From Tannerella sp. (GTDB taxonomy: Bacteria > Bacteroidota > Bacteroidia > Bacteroidales > Tannerellaceae), in contig JAISYY010000107.1 of the NCBI GenBank assembly GCA_031269635.1, positions 1 through 5,746 of the forward strand: DNA of 5,746 nt, in the 5' to 3' direction. Positions 1-5,746 of this stretch are shown here, one piece after another. The translations under genes were made by a program, and so were the position numbers. A model generated the notes under the pieces. It ran no database searches. It saw only the letters and a list, made by a program, of their open reading frames with translations, and was not told the origin of the DNA. Every line of letters starts with the position of its first letter. The first letter of the stretch is position 1.

Positions 1-1
1 G

Positions 2-1204
2 GTTAAGGCAGGATCTCCGTTGATGGTCGATAAGAATCATCCGGAAATAAAATTCGTTACGCCGGTTAGCGGGGTCGTTTCGGGCGTGAATCGCGGCGAG
101 AAACGCAAGCTGGAGAGCATTACGGTTAAACCGGGCGTACAGGCGGAATATGAACAGATAGAGGTGAGGGATAATATTTTTTCGTACGGCGCCGAAGAAA
201 TGAAGGAACTGTTGCTGAACCTGGGTCTGTGGCCTTATATCAAACAGCGTCCTTATGACCGGGTGGCTAATCCTTCGGATACGCCGCGGGACATATTCGT
301 AAGTGCTTTTGATTCGGCTCCTTTGGCGCCCGATATGGAGTATCTGGTGAAAAGGGAAGAAGCCTATTTAATGACGGGCATCAAAGCGCTTTCCCTGCTT
401 ACCAAAGGAAAAGTTTACGTCGGAGTGAAATCCGAATCGGCGTTGGGTTCGATGTCTTTCGGGGATGCCGAAAAAGTAATGCTTTCAGGGCCGCATCCGG
501 TCGGGAATGTGGGCGTTATGATCAATAAGATCCGGCCGGTTAATAAAGGGGAGGTCGTCTGGACGCTCAATGCCGCCGACGTAGTTATCATGGGGCGTAT
601 CCTGAAAGAGAAGTTGCTTGACTATTCGAAAGTGATTGCCTTGACGGGGCCGGGGTTCCGCCAGTGTGGGTATGCGCGGGTGCAGCCCGGCTGTACGATC
701 GGCAGTATAATCGACGGGAAGTTGAAGGAGGAAAAACGGAACATGCGCCTGATAAGCGGCAATGTGTTGACCGGCACAAAAGTGAGTCCGAACGATTATT
801 TCGGCGCCTACGATTATCAGATGACCGTGATACCGGAAGGAGATGACGTCGATGAGTTCCTGGGCTGGGCTATGCCGGGATTCAAGAAATACAGCGTGAG
901 CCGTTCCTATTTCACCTGGCTTTATAAAGATCATAAGGAATATATCCCGGATGCCCGCATACGTGGAGGACGGCGTGCGATGATCATGTCGAATGAATAT
1001 GACAAGGTCTTCCCGATGGATATTCTGCCCGAATATCTGTTGAAAGCGATTATCGCATTTGATATTGATAAAATGGAGAAGCTGGGTATTTATGAAGTGG
1101 CGCCCGAAGATTTTGCGCTGTGCGAATTTGTGGATACATCGAAACTGGAAATACAGAAAATCGTCCGCAACGGACTGGATATGCTGTATAAGGAGATGAA
1201 TTAG
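2..1204 (+). CDS. nqrA: Na+-translocating NADH:quinone reductase subunit A (5'-truncated)
   Basis: Cytoplasmic subunit of the Na+-NQR respiratory pump, implicated in quinone binding and bearing no Fe-S cluster. The reading frame is open from base 2 (VKAGSPLMVDKNHPE...), so the gene begins before the window; the TTG at 20 and ATG at 23 are internal. By recalled comparison with Vibrio cholerae NqrA, about 50 N-terminal residues are missing and 400 are present. Visible family landmarks are VDKNHPEIKFVTPVSG followed by NRGEKRK (end of the barrel-sandwich domain), RPYDRVANP, the SGPHPVGNVG motif near 488-517, the LISGNVLTGT stretch near 752-781, GWAMPGFKKYSVSRSYF near 865-915, and a C-terminal CEFV..SK segment at 1121-1144 that recalls the RnfC-like end. 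Where Vibrio NqrA has a second Cys in that segment (CTFVCPGK), this protein has Asp (1133-1135). It is the first gene of the operon, 49 bp before nqrB. The identity is secure; the quinone-site role is family knowledge. Confidence 0.96.
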   Translation, partial: VKAGSPLMVDKNHPEIKFVTPVSGVVSGVNRGEKRKLESITVKPGVQAEYEQIEVRDNIFSYGAEEMKELLLNLGLWPYIKQRPYDRVANPSDTPRDIFVSAFDSAPLAPDMEYLVKREEAYLMTGIKALSLLTKGKVYVGVKSESALGSMSFGDAEKVMLSGPHPVGNVGVMINKIRPVNKGEVVWTLNAADVVIMGRILKEKLLDYSKVIALTGPGFRQCGYARVQPGCTIGSIIDGKLKEEKRNMRLISGNVLTGTKVSPNDYFGAYDYQMTVIPEGDDVDEFLGWAMPGFKKYSVSRSYFTWLYKDHKEYIPDARIRGGRRAMIMSNEYDKVFPMDILPEYLLKAIIAFDIDKMEKLGIYEVAPEDFALCEFVDTSKLEIQKIVRNGLDMLYKEMN

Positions 1205-1253
1205 GCGCACGTTTTAAGAATACTGCGAAATATAAATCAAAAAACAAATAATT
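1205..1253. other. nqrA-nqrB intergenic spacer, no recognisable signal
   Basis: This 49-bp spacer is the longest in the operon and becomes A-rich just before the nqrB GTG start. It has no Shine-Dalgarno sequence, no Bacteroidota-type -7 (TAnnTTTG) and -33 pair, and no hairpin followed by a T run. It is probably only a translation-initiation region; A-rich leaders of this kind are usual for Bacteroidota. Confidence 0.5.
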
Positions 1254-2459
1254 GTGAAAGCGTTAAGGAATTATCTCAACAAGATTAAACCTAACTTTGA
1301 AGAAAACGGCAAACTGTCGATGTTCCGGTCGGTTTTTGAAGGATTTGAATCGTTCTTATTCGTTTCGAACGAAACTTCAAAATCGGGGGTGCATATGCAT
1401 GACAGTATTGATACGAAACGCACCATGTCGGTTGTCATCGTGGCGTTGATGCCGGCGTTGCTGTTTGGCATGTATAATACGGGTTATCAGCATAATCTGG
1501 CGACAGGGATAGCGCCGGGGTTTTGGATGACATTTATTTACGGTTTCCTGGCCGTATTGCCTAAAATTATCGTATCGTACGCCGTCGGGTTAGGTATTGA
1601 ATTTATTGTTGCTCAATTGAAAAAAGAAGAGATACAGGAAGGATTTCTTGTATCGGGCATGTTAATCCCGATGATTGTGCCGATTGATACGCCGTTGTGG
1701 ATGATAGCTGTGGCTACGGCTTTTGCCGTGATTTTTGCGAAAGAAGTGTTCGGGGGAACAGGTTACAATGTGTTTAATGTCGCATTGGTAACGCGTGCGT
1801 TCCTGTTTTTTGCCTATCCGGCGGCTATGTCCGGCGATCAGGTGTTTGTCCGTACGGAACCTGTTTTCGGAATCGGAGGCGCGCAGCTCGCGGATGCCTT
1901 TTCGGGCGCTACGCCGCTCGGACAGATTGGGATTGCAGCGAAAGAGGCGATCGGTTCTTTCCAGACGGTGGATGTGTTAGGGAATCCGATATCGACGTAT
2001 GATTATTTCATCGGACTCATGCCGGGTTCCATTGGCGAGACGTCGGTTGTGGCGATCCTGATGGGCGCTGCTATCCTGCTGTTTACGGGCATAGCCAGTT
2101 GGAAAACCATGGTTTCCGTTTTTGCCGGCGGCGCCATTGTGGCCGCATTGTTCAATCTGGCCGGTTCGACGGTGGTTATGACCGTGTCGCCCCTGGACCA
2201 TCTGTTCCTGGGAGGCTTTGCTTTTGGCGCCGTATTCATGGCGACCGACCCCGTCACATCAGCCCGTACCGAAACCGGGAAATATATCTACGGTTTTCTT
2301 GTCGGAGCCTTTGCCATTATCATCCGGGCGCTGAATCCGGGATACCCCGAAGGTATGATGCTTGCCATCCTGTTGATGAATACATTTGCACCGCTGATTG
2401 ACTATTATGTTGTGGAAAACAATATCAGGCGTCGCCTGAAAAGGGTCGCCGTAAAATAA
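1254..2459 (+). CDS. nqrB: Na+-translocating NADH:quinone reductase subunit B
   Basis: Integral membrane subunit (NqrB/RnfD family) that carries a covalently bound FMN and, from structural work on the family, riboflavin and part of the sodium path. At 401 residues it is close to the usual length (about 415 in Vibrio). The flavin attachment motif SGAT lies at residues 217-220, with Thr220 (codon 1911-1913) as the FMN phosphoester site, equivalent to Vibrio Thr236. Other landmarks are KEVFGGTGYNVFN (163-175), RAFLFFAYPA (181-190), PGSIGETS (257-264), FMATDPVTSA (328-337) and NPGYPEGMMLAILLMNTFAP (361-380). Hydrophobic segments fall near 58-77, 90-120, 131-165, 178-192, 262-285, 288-312, 316-333, 345-360 and 367-386, in keeping with a polytopic fold. 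A GTG start is chosen because the resulting N-terminus MKALRNYLNKIKPNF matches the family; the next Met (residue 23) would remove it. About 12 extra residues precede SGAT compared with Vibrio. Confidence 0.98.
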   Translation: MKALRNYLNKIKPNFEENGKLSMFRSVFEGFESFLFVSNETSKSGVHMHDSIDTKRTMSVVIVALMPALLFGMYNTGYQHNLATGIAPGFWMTFIYGFLAVLPKIIVSYAVGLGIEFIVAQLKKEEIQEGFLVSGMLIPMIVPIDTPLWMIAVATAFAVIFAKEVFGGTGYNVFNVALVTRAFLFFAYPAAMSGDQVFVRTEPVFGIGGAQLADAFSGATPLGQIGIAAKEAIGSFQTVDVLGNPISTYDYFIGLMPGSIGETSVVAILMGAAILLFTGIASWKTMVSVFAGGAIVAALFNLAGSTVVMTVSPLDHLFLGGFAFGAVFMATDPVTSARTETGKYIYGFLVGAFAIIIRALNPGYPEGMMLAILLMNTFAPLIDYYVVENNIRRRLKRVAVK

Positions 2460-2479
2460 ATTTGATAATACGAAAGATT

Positions 2480-3160
2480 ATGAATAGAGACAGTAATGCA
2501 TACACAATAACATACGCTTCCGTAATGGTTGTGCTGGTAGCGGTTTTGCTTGCTTTCACTTCCGAATCGCTGAGAAGCTATCAGAAAAAAAACGAAGCGG
2601 ATGATAAGAGGCAGCAGATTTTACGGTCGGTAAAAGTGTCGGTGTCGGGCAATGAAACCGAGAGGAAATATAAAGAGTTGATAAAAGAATCGTTTTTGGT
2701 GAACGATAAGGGCGAAAGAATCACCGGCGATGCGTTTGCCGTTGATGCGGCTAAAATGTTTTCGGAAAACACCTATCCGGTTTTTGTAGCCCATATCGAC
2801 GGCGGAACAAAGTATGTCCTGGCCATGCATGGGATGGGACTTTGGGGGCCGGTATGGGGATATATTTCCGTGAATGAGGATAAAAACACGGTTTTCGGAA
2901 CCGATTTCAGTCATCAGGGCGAAACGCCGGGATTAGGCGCTGAGATTGCGACTTCGAAGTTCAGCGCACAGTTTCCGGGCAAACATATCTTCCTGGAAAA
3001 CGAATTTAAGAGCATCGCTGTTGTGAAACCCGGCAAGACGGCTCAAGGTCAGGATTATGTGGATGGGATTTCGGGCGGAACAATTACCAGTAATGCCGTC
3101 GATCAGATGATCCGGAACAGCCTGAAACATTATGTTGGTTTCTTAAACGCTAAAAAATAA
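2480..3160 (+). CDS. nqrC: Na+-translocating NADH:quinone reductase subunit C
   Basis: Membrane-anchored subunit with a large periplasmic FMN-binding domain; it passes electrons within the pump through a covalently attached FMN. From the ATG at 2480 it is 226 residues: one N-terminal membrane anchor (about 9-27), a charged linker (about 34-50), then the flavin domain. Landmarks are GMGLWGPVWGYISV (118-131), HQGETPGLGAEI (145-156) and the flavin site DGISGGTITSNAV (195-207), where Thr201 (codon 3080-3082) is the expected FMN phosphoester residue. The motif reads SGGT rather than the SGAT of Vibrio. Reading from the in-frame TTG at 2462 would add MIIRKI; I prefer the ATG because family members as I recall them start a few residues before the NAYTITYASVMVV anchor. 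The gene lies 20 bp after nqrB and 6 bp before nqrD. FMN attachment needs an ApbE-type flavin transferase, which is not encoded in this window. Confidence 0.97.
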   Translation: MNRDSNAYTITYASVMVVLVAVLLAFTSESLRSYQKKNEADDKRQQILRSVKVSVSGNETERKYKELIKESFLVNDKGERITGDAFAVDAAKMFSENTYPVFVAHIDGGTKYVLAMHGMGLWGPVWGYISVNEDKNTVFGTDFSHQGETPGLGAEIATSKFSAQFPGKHIFLENEFKSIAVVKPGKTAQGQDYVDGISGGTITSNAVDQMIRNSLKHYVGFLNAKK

Positions 3161-3166
3161 AGAATT

Positions 3167-3799
3167 ATGGGACTATTATCCGAAAAAAATAAAGAGATTT
3201 TGTTAGGCCCCCTGAGCAAGAATAATCCGGTCATTATCCAGATGCTTGGTATTTGTTCCGCGTTGGCGGTAACGGCCAAACTGGAACCGGCTATCGTCAT
3301 GGCGCTTTCGGTGACGGCCGTGGTAGCTTTTGCAAACGTCATCATCTCATTGCTCAGGAATACGATTCCGAACCGGATACGCATCATCGTACAGTTGGTT
3401 GTTGTTGCGGCGCTGGTGACCGTTGTGAGCGAAGTGCTGAAGGCTTTTGCATACGATGTGAGTAAACAGTTGTCGGTGTTCATCGGGTTGATCATCACAA
3501 ACTGTATCCTGATGGGACGCCTGGAAGCGTTTGCTTTGGGCAATCGTCCGTGGGCGTCCTTCCTCGACGGGATAGGCAACGGATTGGGTTATGGCATTAT
3601 TTTGGTAATCATCGCGTTCTTTCGCGAGTTGCTGGGGTCGGGCACGCTTTTCGGCTATCCGGTAATTCCGCAAACCGTATATGAGGCCGGTTATGTGAAT
3701 AACGGTTTGATGATCATGCCTCCGATGGCGCTGATTTGCTGCGCCGTTATTATCTGGATACACCGTTCGCGGAATAAAGATCTTCAGGAAGAAAATTAA
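3167..3799 (+). CDS. nqrD: Na+-translocating NADH:quinone reductase subunit D
   Basis: Polytopic membrane subunit of the NqrDE/RnfAE family, 210 residues, the normal length. Together with NqrE it holds an iron site in the middle of the membrane, coordinated by two Cys from each subunit. Both are present: Cys30 in GICSALAVT (codon 3254-3256) and Cys113 in ITNCILMGR (codon 3503-3505), matching Vibrio Cys29 and Cys112. Other conserved stretches are RIIVQ (71-75), YDVSKQLSVFIGLIITN (96-112), FLDGIGNGLGYG (132-143) and FFRELLGSGTLFG (151-163). About six hydrophobic segments alternate with short loops, and the C-terminus ends in a charged tail. The ATG start lies 6 bp after the nqrC stop, so translational coupling is likely. 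NqrD resembles RnfE, but its place between nqrC and nqrE and the complete nqrA-F order exclude an Rnf operon. Confidence 0.98.
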   Translation: MGLLSEKNKEILLGPLSKNNPVIIQMLGICSALAVTAKLEPAIVMALSVTAVVAFANVIISLLRNTIPNRIRIIVQLVVVAALVTVVSEVLKAFAYDVSKQLSVFIGLIITNCILMGRLEAFALGNRPWASFLDGIGNGLGYGIILVIIAFFRELLGSGTLFGYPVIPQTVYEAGYVNNGLMIMPPMALICCAVIIWIHRSRNKDLQEEN

Positions 3800-3821
3800 G
3801 CAGAATAAAAAATAACTGAGA

Positions 3822-4439
3822 ATGGAACAATTATTAAGCACATTCGTACGGTCGATTTTTGTAGAGAACATGATTTTCGCATACTATCTGGGTATGTGCT
3901 CGTATCTGGCTGTCTCAAAAAATGTAAAGACCGCATTGGGGTTGGGTATAGCGGTGACGTTTGTCCTTGTCTGTACGTTACCGATCAATTATCTGTTGGA
4001 AAACTATGTATTGAAGGAAGGCGCGCTGAGCTGGCTCGGGGCGCAATACGCCGGAGTGAACCTGAGTTTCCTTTCGTTTATCATCTTTATTGCAATTATC
4101 GCATCCTTCACGCAATTGGTTGAGATGGTAGTGGAACGGTTTCTGCCGTCCCTGTATGCGTCGTTGGGAATCTTTTTGCCTTTGATAGCCGTGAACTGCG
4201 CGATCATGGGCGGCTCGCTGTTTATGCAGCAGAAAGCGTTTATCAATGTGGGAGAAGCCACCACGTATGCGTTCGGATCGGGGATAGGCTGGCTGGTTGC
4301 TATCCTGGGAATGGCCGCGATTCGTGAAAAACTGGCTTATTCGAACATCCCGAAACCGTTGAGGGGTTTAGGCATCGCTTTTATCATAACCGGTTTGATG
4401 GGCATCGGGTTTATGTGTTTCTCGGGTCTGAAAATCTAA
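3822..4439 (+). CDS. nqrE: Na+-translocating NADH:quinone reductase subunit E
   Basis: Polytopic membrane subunit, 205 residues (198 in Vibrio), homologous to NqrD but inserted in the opposite orientation according to family topology work. It supplies the other two Cys ligands of the intramembrane iron site: Cys26 in YYLGMCSYLAVS (codon 3897-3899) and Cys126 in LIAVNCAIMGG (codon 4197-4199). Further landmarks are SIFVENM near the N-terminus, ASFTQLVEMVVERFLPSLY (94-112), GIFLPL (116-121), FGSGIGWLVAI (151-161), the IREK loop (167-170) and RGLGIAFIITGLMGIGFM (181-198). The small excess over Vibrio lies mainly in the loop around residues 64-77, between the second and third hydrophobic segments. 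It starts 22 bp after nqrD; the leader is A-rich, with only a weak purine run (GAGA) directly before the ATG. Confidence 0.98.
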   Translation: MEQLLSTFVRSIFVENMIFAYYLGMCSYLAVSKNVKTALGLGIAVTFVLVCTLPINYLLENYVLKEGALSWLGAQYAGVNLSFLSFIIFIAIIASFTQLVEMVVERFLPSLYASLGIFLPLIAVNCAIMGGSLFMQQKAFINVGEATTYAFGSGIGWLVAILGMAAIREKLAYSNIPKPLRGLGIAFIITGLMGIGFMCFSGLKI

Positions 4440-4466
4440 TTATTAACGAAAAAATGAATCTGTAAA

Positions 4467-5746
4467 ATGATACTATTAATGTCAGGCGGACTAACAATAA
4501 CGGCCGGAGCCGTGATTTTCCTTTTAATCACGTTGATACTGGTCGGCGCATTGCTTGTCGCGAAAGCAAAATTGATACCATCCGGGAATGTGAAGGTGGT
4601 AGTTAACGGCGAAAAAGAATTTGAGGTTCCGATCGGGGGAACGGTGCTGAGCACGCTCCAGAACCAGGGTATCTTTCTCTCATCCGCTTGCGGAGGCAGC
4701 GGAAGTTGCGGACAGTGCCGCTGCCAGGTAGCGGAAGGCGGCGGTAACATCCTTCCGACGGAAGTGGGCTTTTTCTCGCGTAAACAAATCCAGGCGAACT
4801 GGCGCCTCGGATGCCAGACCAAAGTGAAGGAAAACATCGTAATAAAGGTGCCGGATGAAGTATTCGGCGTGAAAGAGTGGGAGTGCACGGTTATCTCGAA
4901 CAGGAATGTTTCCACTTTTATCAAAGAGTTTATCGTCGCTCTACCGGAAGGCGAACACATGGATTTCGTGCCGGGTTCGTATGCGCAGATCAAGATTCCC
5001 CGGTTCTCAATGGATTATGATAAAGATATTGACAGGGATTCAATCGGCCCCGGTTATCTTCCGGCATGGGAGCAGTTCGGGCTGTTCGGCCTGAAATGCC
5101 GCAATAACGAAGAAACGATCCGCGCCTATTCAATGGCCAACTATCCGGCCGAAGGCGACCGCATCATGCTTACGGTACGTATCGCAACCCCTCCGTTCAA
5201 ACCGAAACCGCAGGTCGGCTACCTGGATGTCATGCCGGGTATCGCATCGTCTTATATCTTTACGCTGAAACCGGGCGACAAAGTGATCATGAGCGGCCCC
5301 TACGGCGATTTCCATCCGATATACAACTCCAAACGCGAGATGATGTGGATTGGCGGTGGCGCCGGCATGGCTCCTCTCCGCGCACAGATTATGCACCTGA
5401 CGAAGACGCTTCGTATCGCCGACCGGAAGATGTCGTATTTCTACGGCGCCCGCGCCCTGAACGAGGTTTTCTATCTCGAAGACTTCCTCGCCATCGAAAA
5501 AGAATTTCCCAACTTCACGTTCCATCTGGCGCTCGACCGTCCGGATCCGGTAGCCGATGAGGCCGGGGTGAAATATACGGCCGGCTTCGTTCATCAGGTT
5601 ATTTACGAAACCTACCTGAAGGATCACGAAGAACCGGAAGAAATAGAATATTACATGTGCGGCCCCGGCCCCATGTCGAAAGCCGTCGAAGGAATGCTCG
5701 AAAGTCTTGGCGTGCCGCCTGAAATGTTGCATTTCGACGATTTCGG
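4467..5746 (+). CDS. nqrF: Na+-translocating NADH:quinone reductase subunit F, NADH-oxidising (3' end cut)
   Basis: Electron-entry subunit: it oxidises NADH at FAD and passes electrons to a [2Fe-2S] cluster. The frame is open from ATG 4467 to the window end, giving 426 residues with no stop. A membrane anchor spans about 10-33. The ferredoxin domain has Cys75, Cys81 and Cys84 in ACGGSGSCGQC and Cys116 in RLGCQ. The FAD site is RAYSM (219-223), with SGPYGDF (276-282) further on. The NADH-binding region has GGGAGMAP (296-303), YGARA (326-330) and the C-terminal CGPGPM (398-403). The last residues are LHFDDFG; Vibrio NqrF ends DDFGG, so only a codon or two plus the stop should be missing. An ATG at 4479 (Met5) is a possible alternative start, but either keeps the anchor. 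The gene lies 27 bp after nqrE, with a three-codon ATG-stop reading frame at 4454-4465 just before it. An extra Cys86 follows the cluster motif. Confidence 0.97.
   Translation, partial: MILLMSGGLTITAGAVIFLLITLILVGALLVAKAKLIPSGNVKVVVNGEKEFEVPIGGTVLSTLQNQGIFLSSACGGSGSCGQCRCQVAEGGGNILPTEVGFFSRKQIQANWRLGCQTKVKENIVIKVPDEVFGVKEWECTVISNRNVSTFIKEFIVALPEGEHMDFVPGSYAQIKIPRFSMDYDKDIDRDSIGPGYLPAWEQFGLFGLKCRNNEETIRAYSMANYPAEGDRIMLTVRIATPPFKPKPQVGYLDVMPGIASSYIFTLKPGDKVIMSGPYGDFHPIYNSKREMMWIGGGAGMAPLRAQIMHLTKTLRIADRKMSYFYGARALNEVFYLEDFLAIEKEFPNFTFHLALDRPDPVADEAGVKYTAGFVHQVIYETYLKDHEEPEEIEYYMCGPGPMSKAVEGMLESLGVPPEMLHFDDF

Noticed and set aside
485..1210. Long open frame of 241 codons on the minus strand opposite nqrA.
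   Set aside because: It lies entirely inside a confidently identified nqrA, its product resembles no family I know (His/Arg/Ile-rich, no domain motif), and no upstream spacer or neighbour supports it. It is a codon-structure shadow.
2425..2439. Near-perfect inverted repeat with 7-bp arms (TCAGGCG/CGCCTGA) around one base near the end of nqrB.
   Set aside because: It encodes the conserved basic C-terminus (IRRRLK), no T run follows, and the one-base centre makes a poor hairpin, so it is not a credible terminator or attenuator.
2457..2464. TAAATTTG, a match to the Bacteroidota -7 promoter element TAnnTTTG, in front of nqrC.
   Set aside because: There is no TTG-type -33 element at the right distance upstream, the match overlaps the nqrB stop codon, and it is expected by chance in AT-rich sequence.
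2462..2479. TTG at 2462 as the nqrC start, adding six residues.
   Set aside because: The ATG at 2480 gives an N-terminus that fits the family and needs no rare start codon.
4436..5732. Minus-strand open frames of 185 and 200 codons opposite nqrF (4436-4993 and 5130-5732).
   Set aside because: Both are antisense to the continuous nqrF frame, whose motifs cover the whole span; their products show no recognisable domains.
2..5746. The possibility that this is an Rnf operon rather than Nqr.
   Set aside because: RnfB and RnfC-type ferredoxin cysteine clusters are absent, the NqrA and NqrF (2Fe-2S plus FAD/NADH) subunits are present, and the gene order is nqrABCDEF.

Overview
The window holds almost a whole operon for the Na+-translocating NADH:quinone oxidoreductase (Na+-NQR), the six-subunit respiratory sodium pump. 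All genes are on the + strand in the canonical order nqrA-nqrB-nqrC-nqrD-nqrE-nqrF. nqrA lacks its 5' end (about 50 residues) and nqrF is cut at its very last codon or two. nqrB, nqrC, nqrD and nqrE are complete. More than 95% of the window is coding.

Organism: most likely a member of the Bacteroidota, probably Bacteroidales. The proteins resemble my memory of Bacteroides/Parabacteroides NQR subunits (for example an NqrB N-terminus reading MKALRNYL and an SGGT flavin site in NqrC). The spacers are A-rich and lack Shine-Dalgarno sequences, which is typical of that phylum, and base composition is moderate. Genus cannot be told from this window.

Layout: nqrA 2-1204 (partial); a 49-bp AT-rich gap; nqrB 1254-2459 with a GTG start; 20 bp; nqrC 2480-3160; 6 bp; nqrD 3167-3799; 22 bp; nqrE 3822-4439; 27 bp; nqrF 4467-5746 (partial). 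I see no promoter or terminator inside the operon, so the genes are probably transcribed together from a promoter upstream of the window.

How it works: NqrF takes a hydride from NADH onto FAD and passes electrons to its [2Fe-2S] cluster. They then go through the Fe site held between NqrD and NqrE (two Cys from each), to FMN covalently bound to NqrC and NqrB, then to riboflavin and finally quinone, with NqrA contributing to quinone interaction. Na+ is pumped out through the membrane subunits. Every key cofactor residue I can check is present, so the pump looks functional.

This is a conserved housekeeping energy locus. I found no mobile element, RNA gene, CRISPR array or novel system. The findings are modest sequence peculiarities and are scored low.
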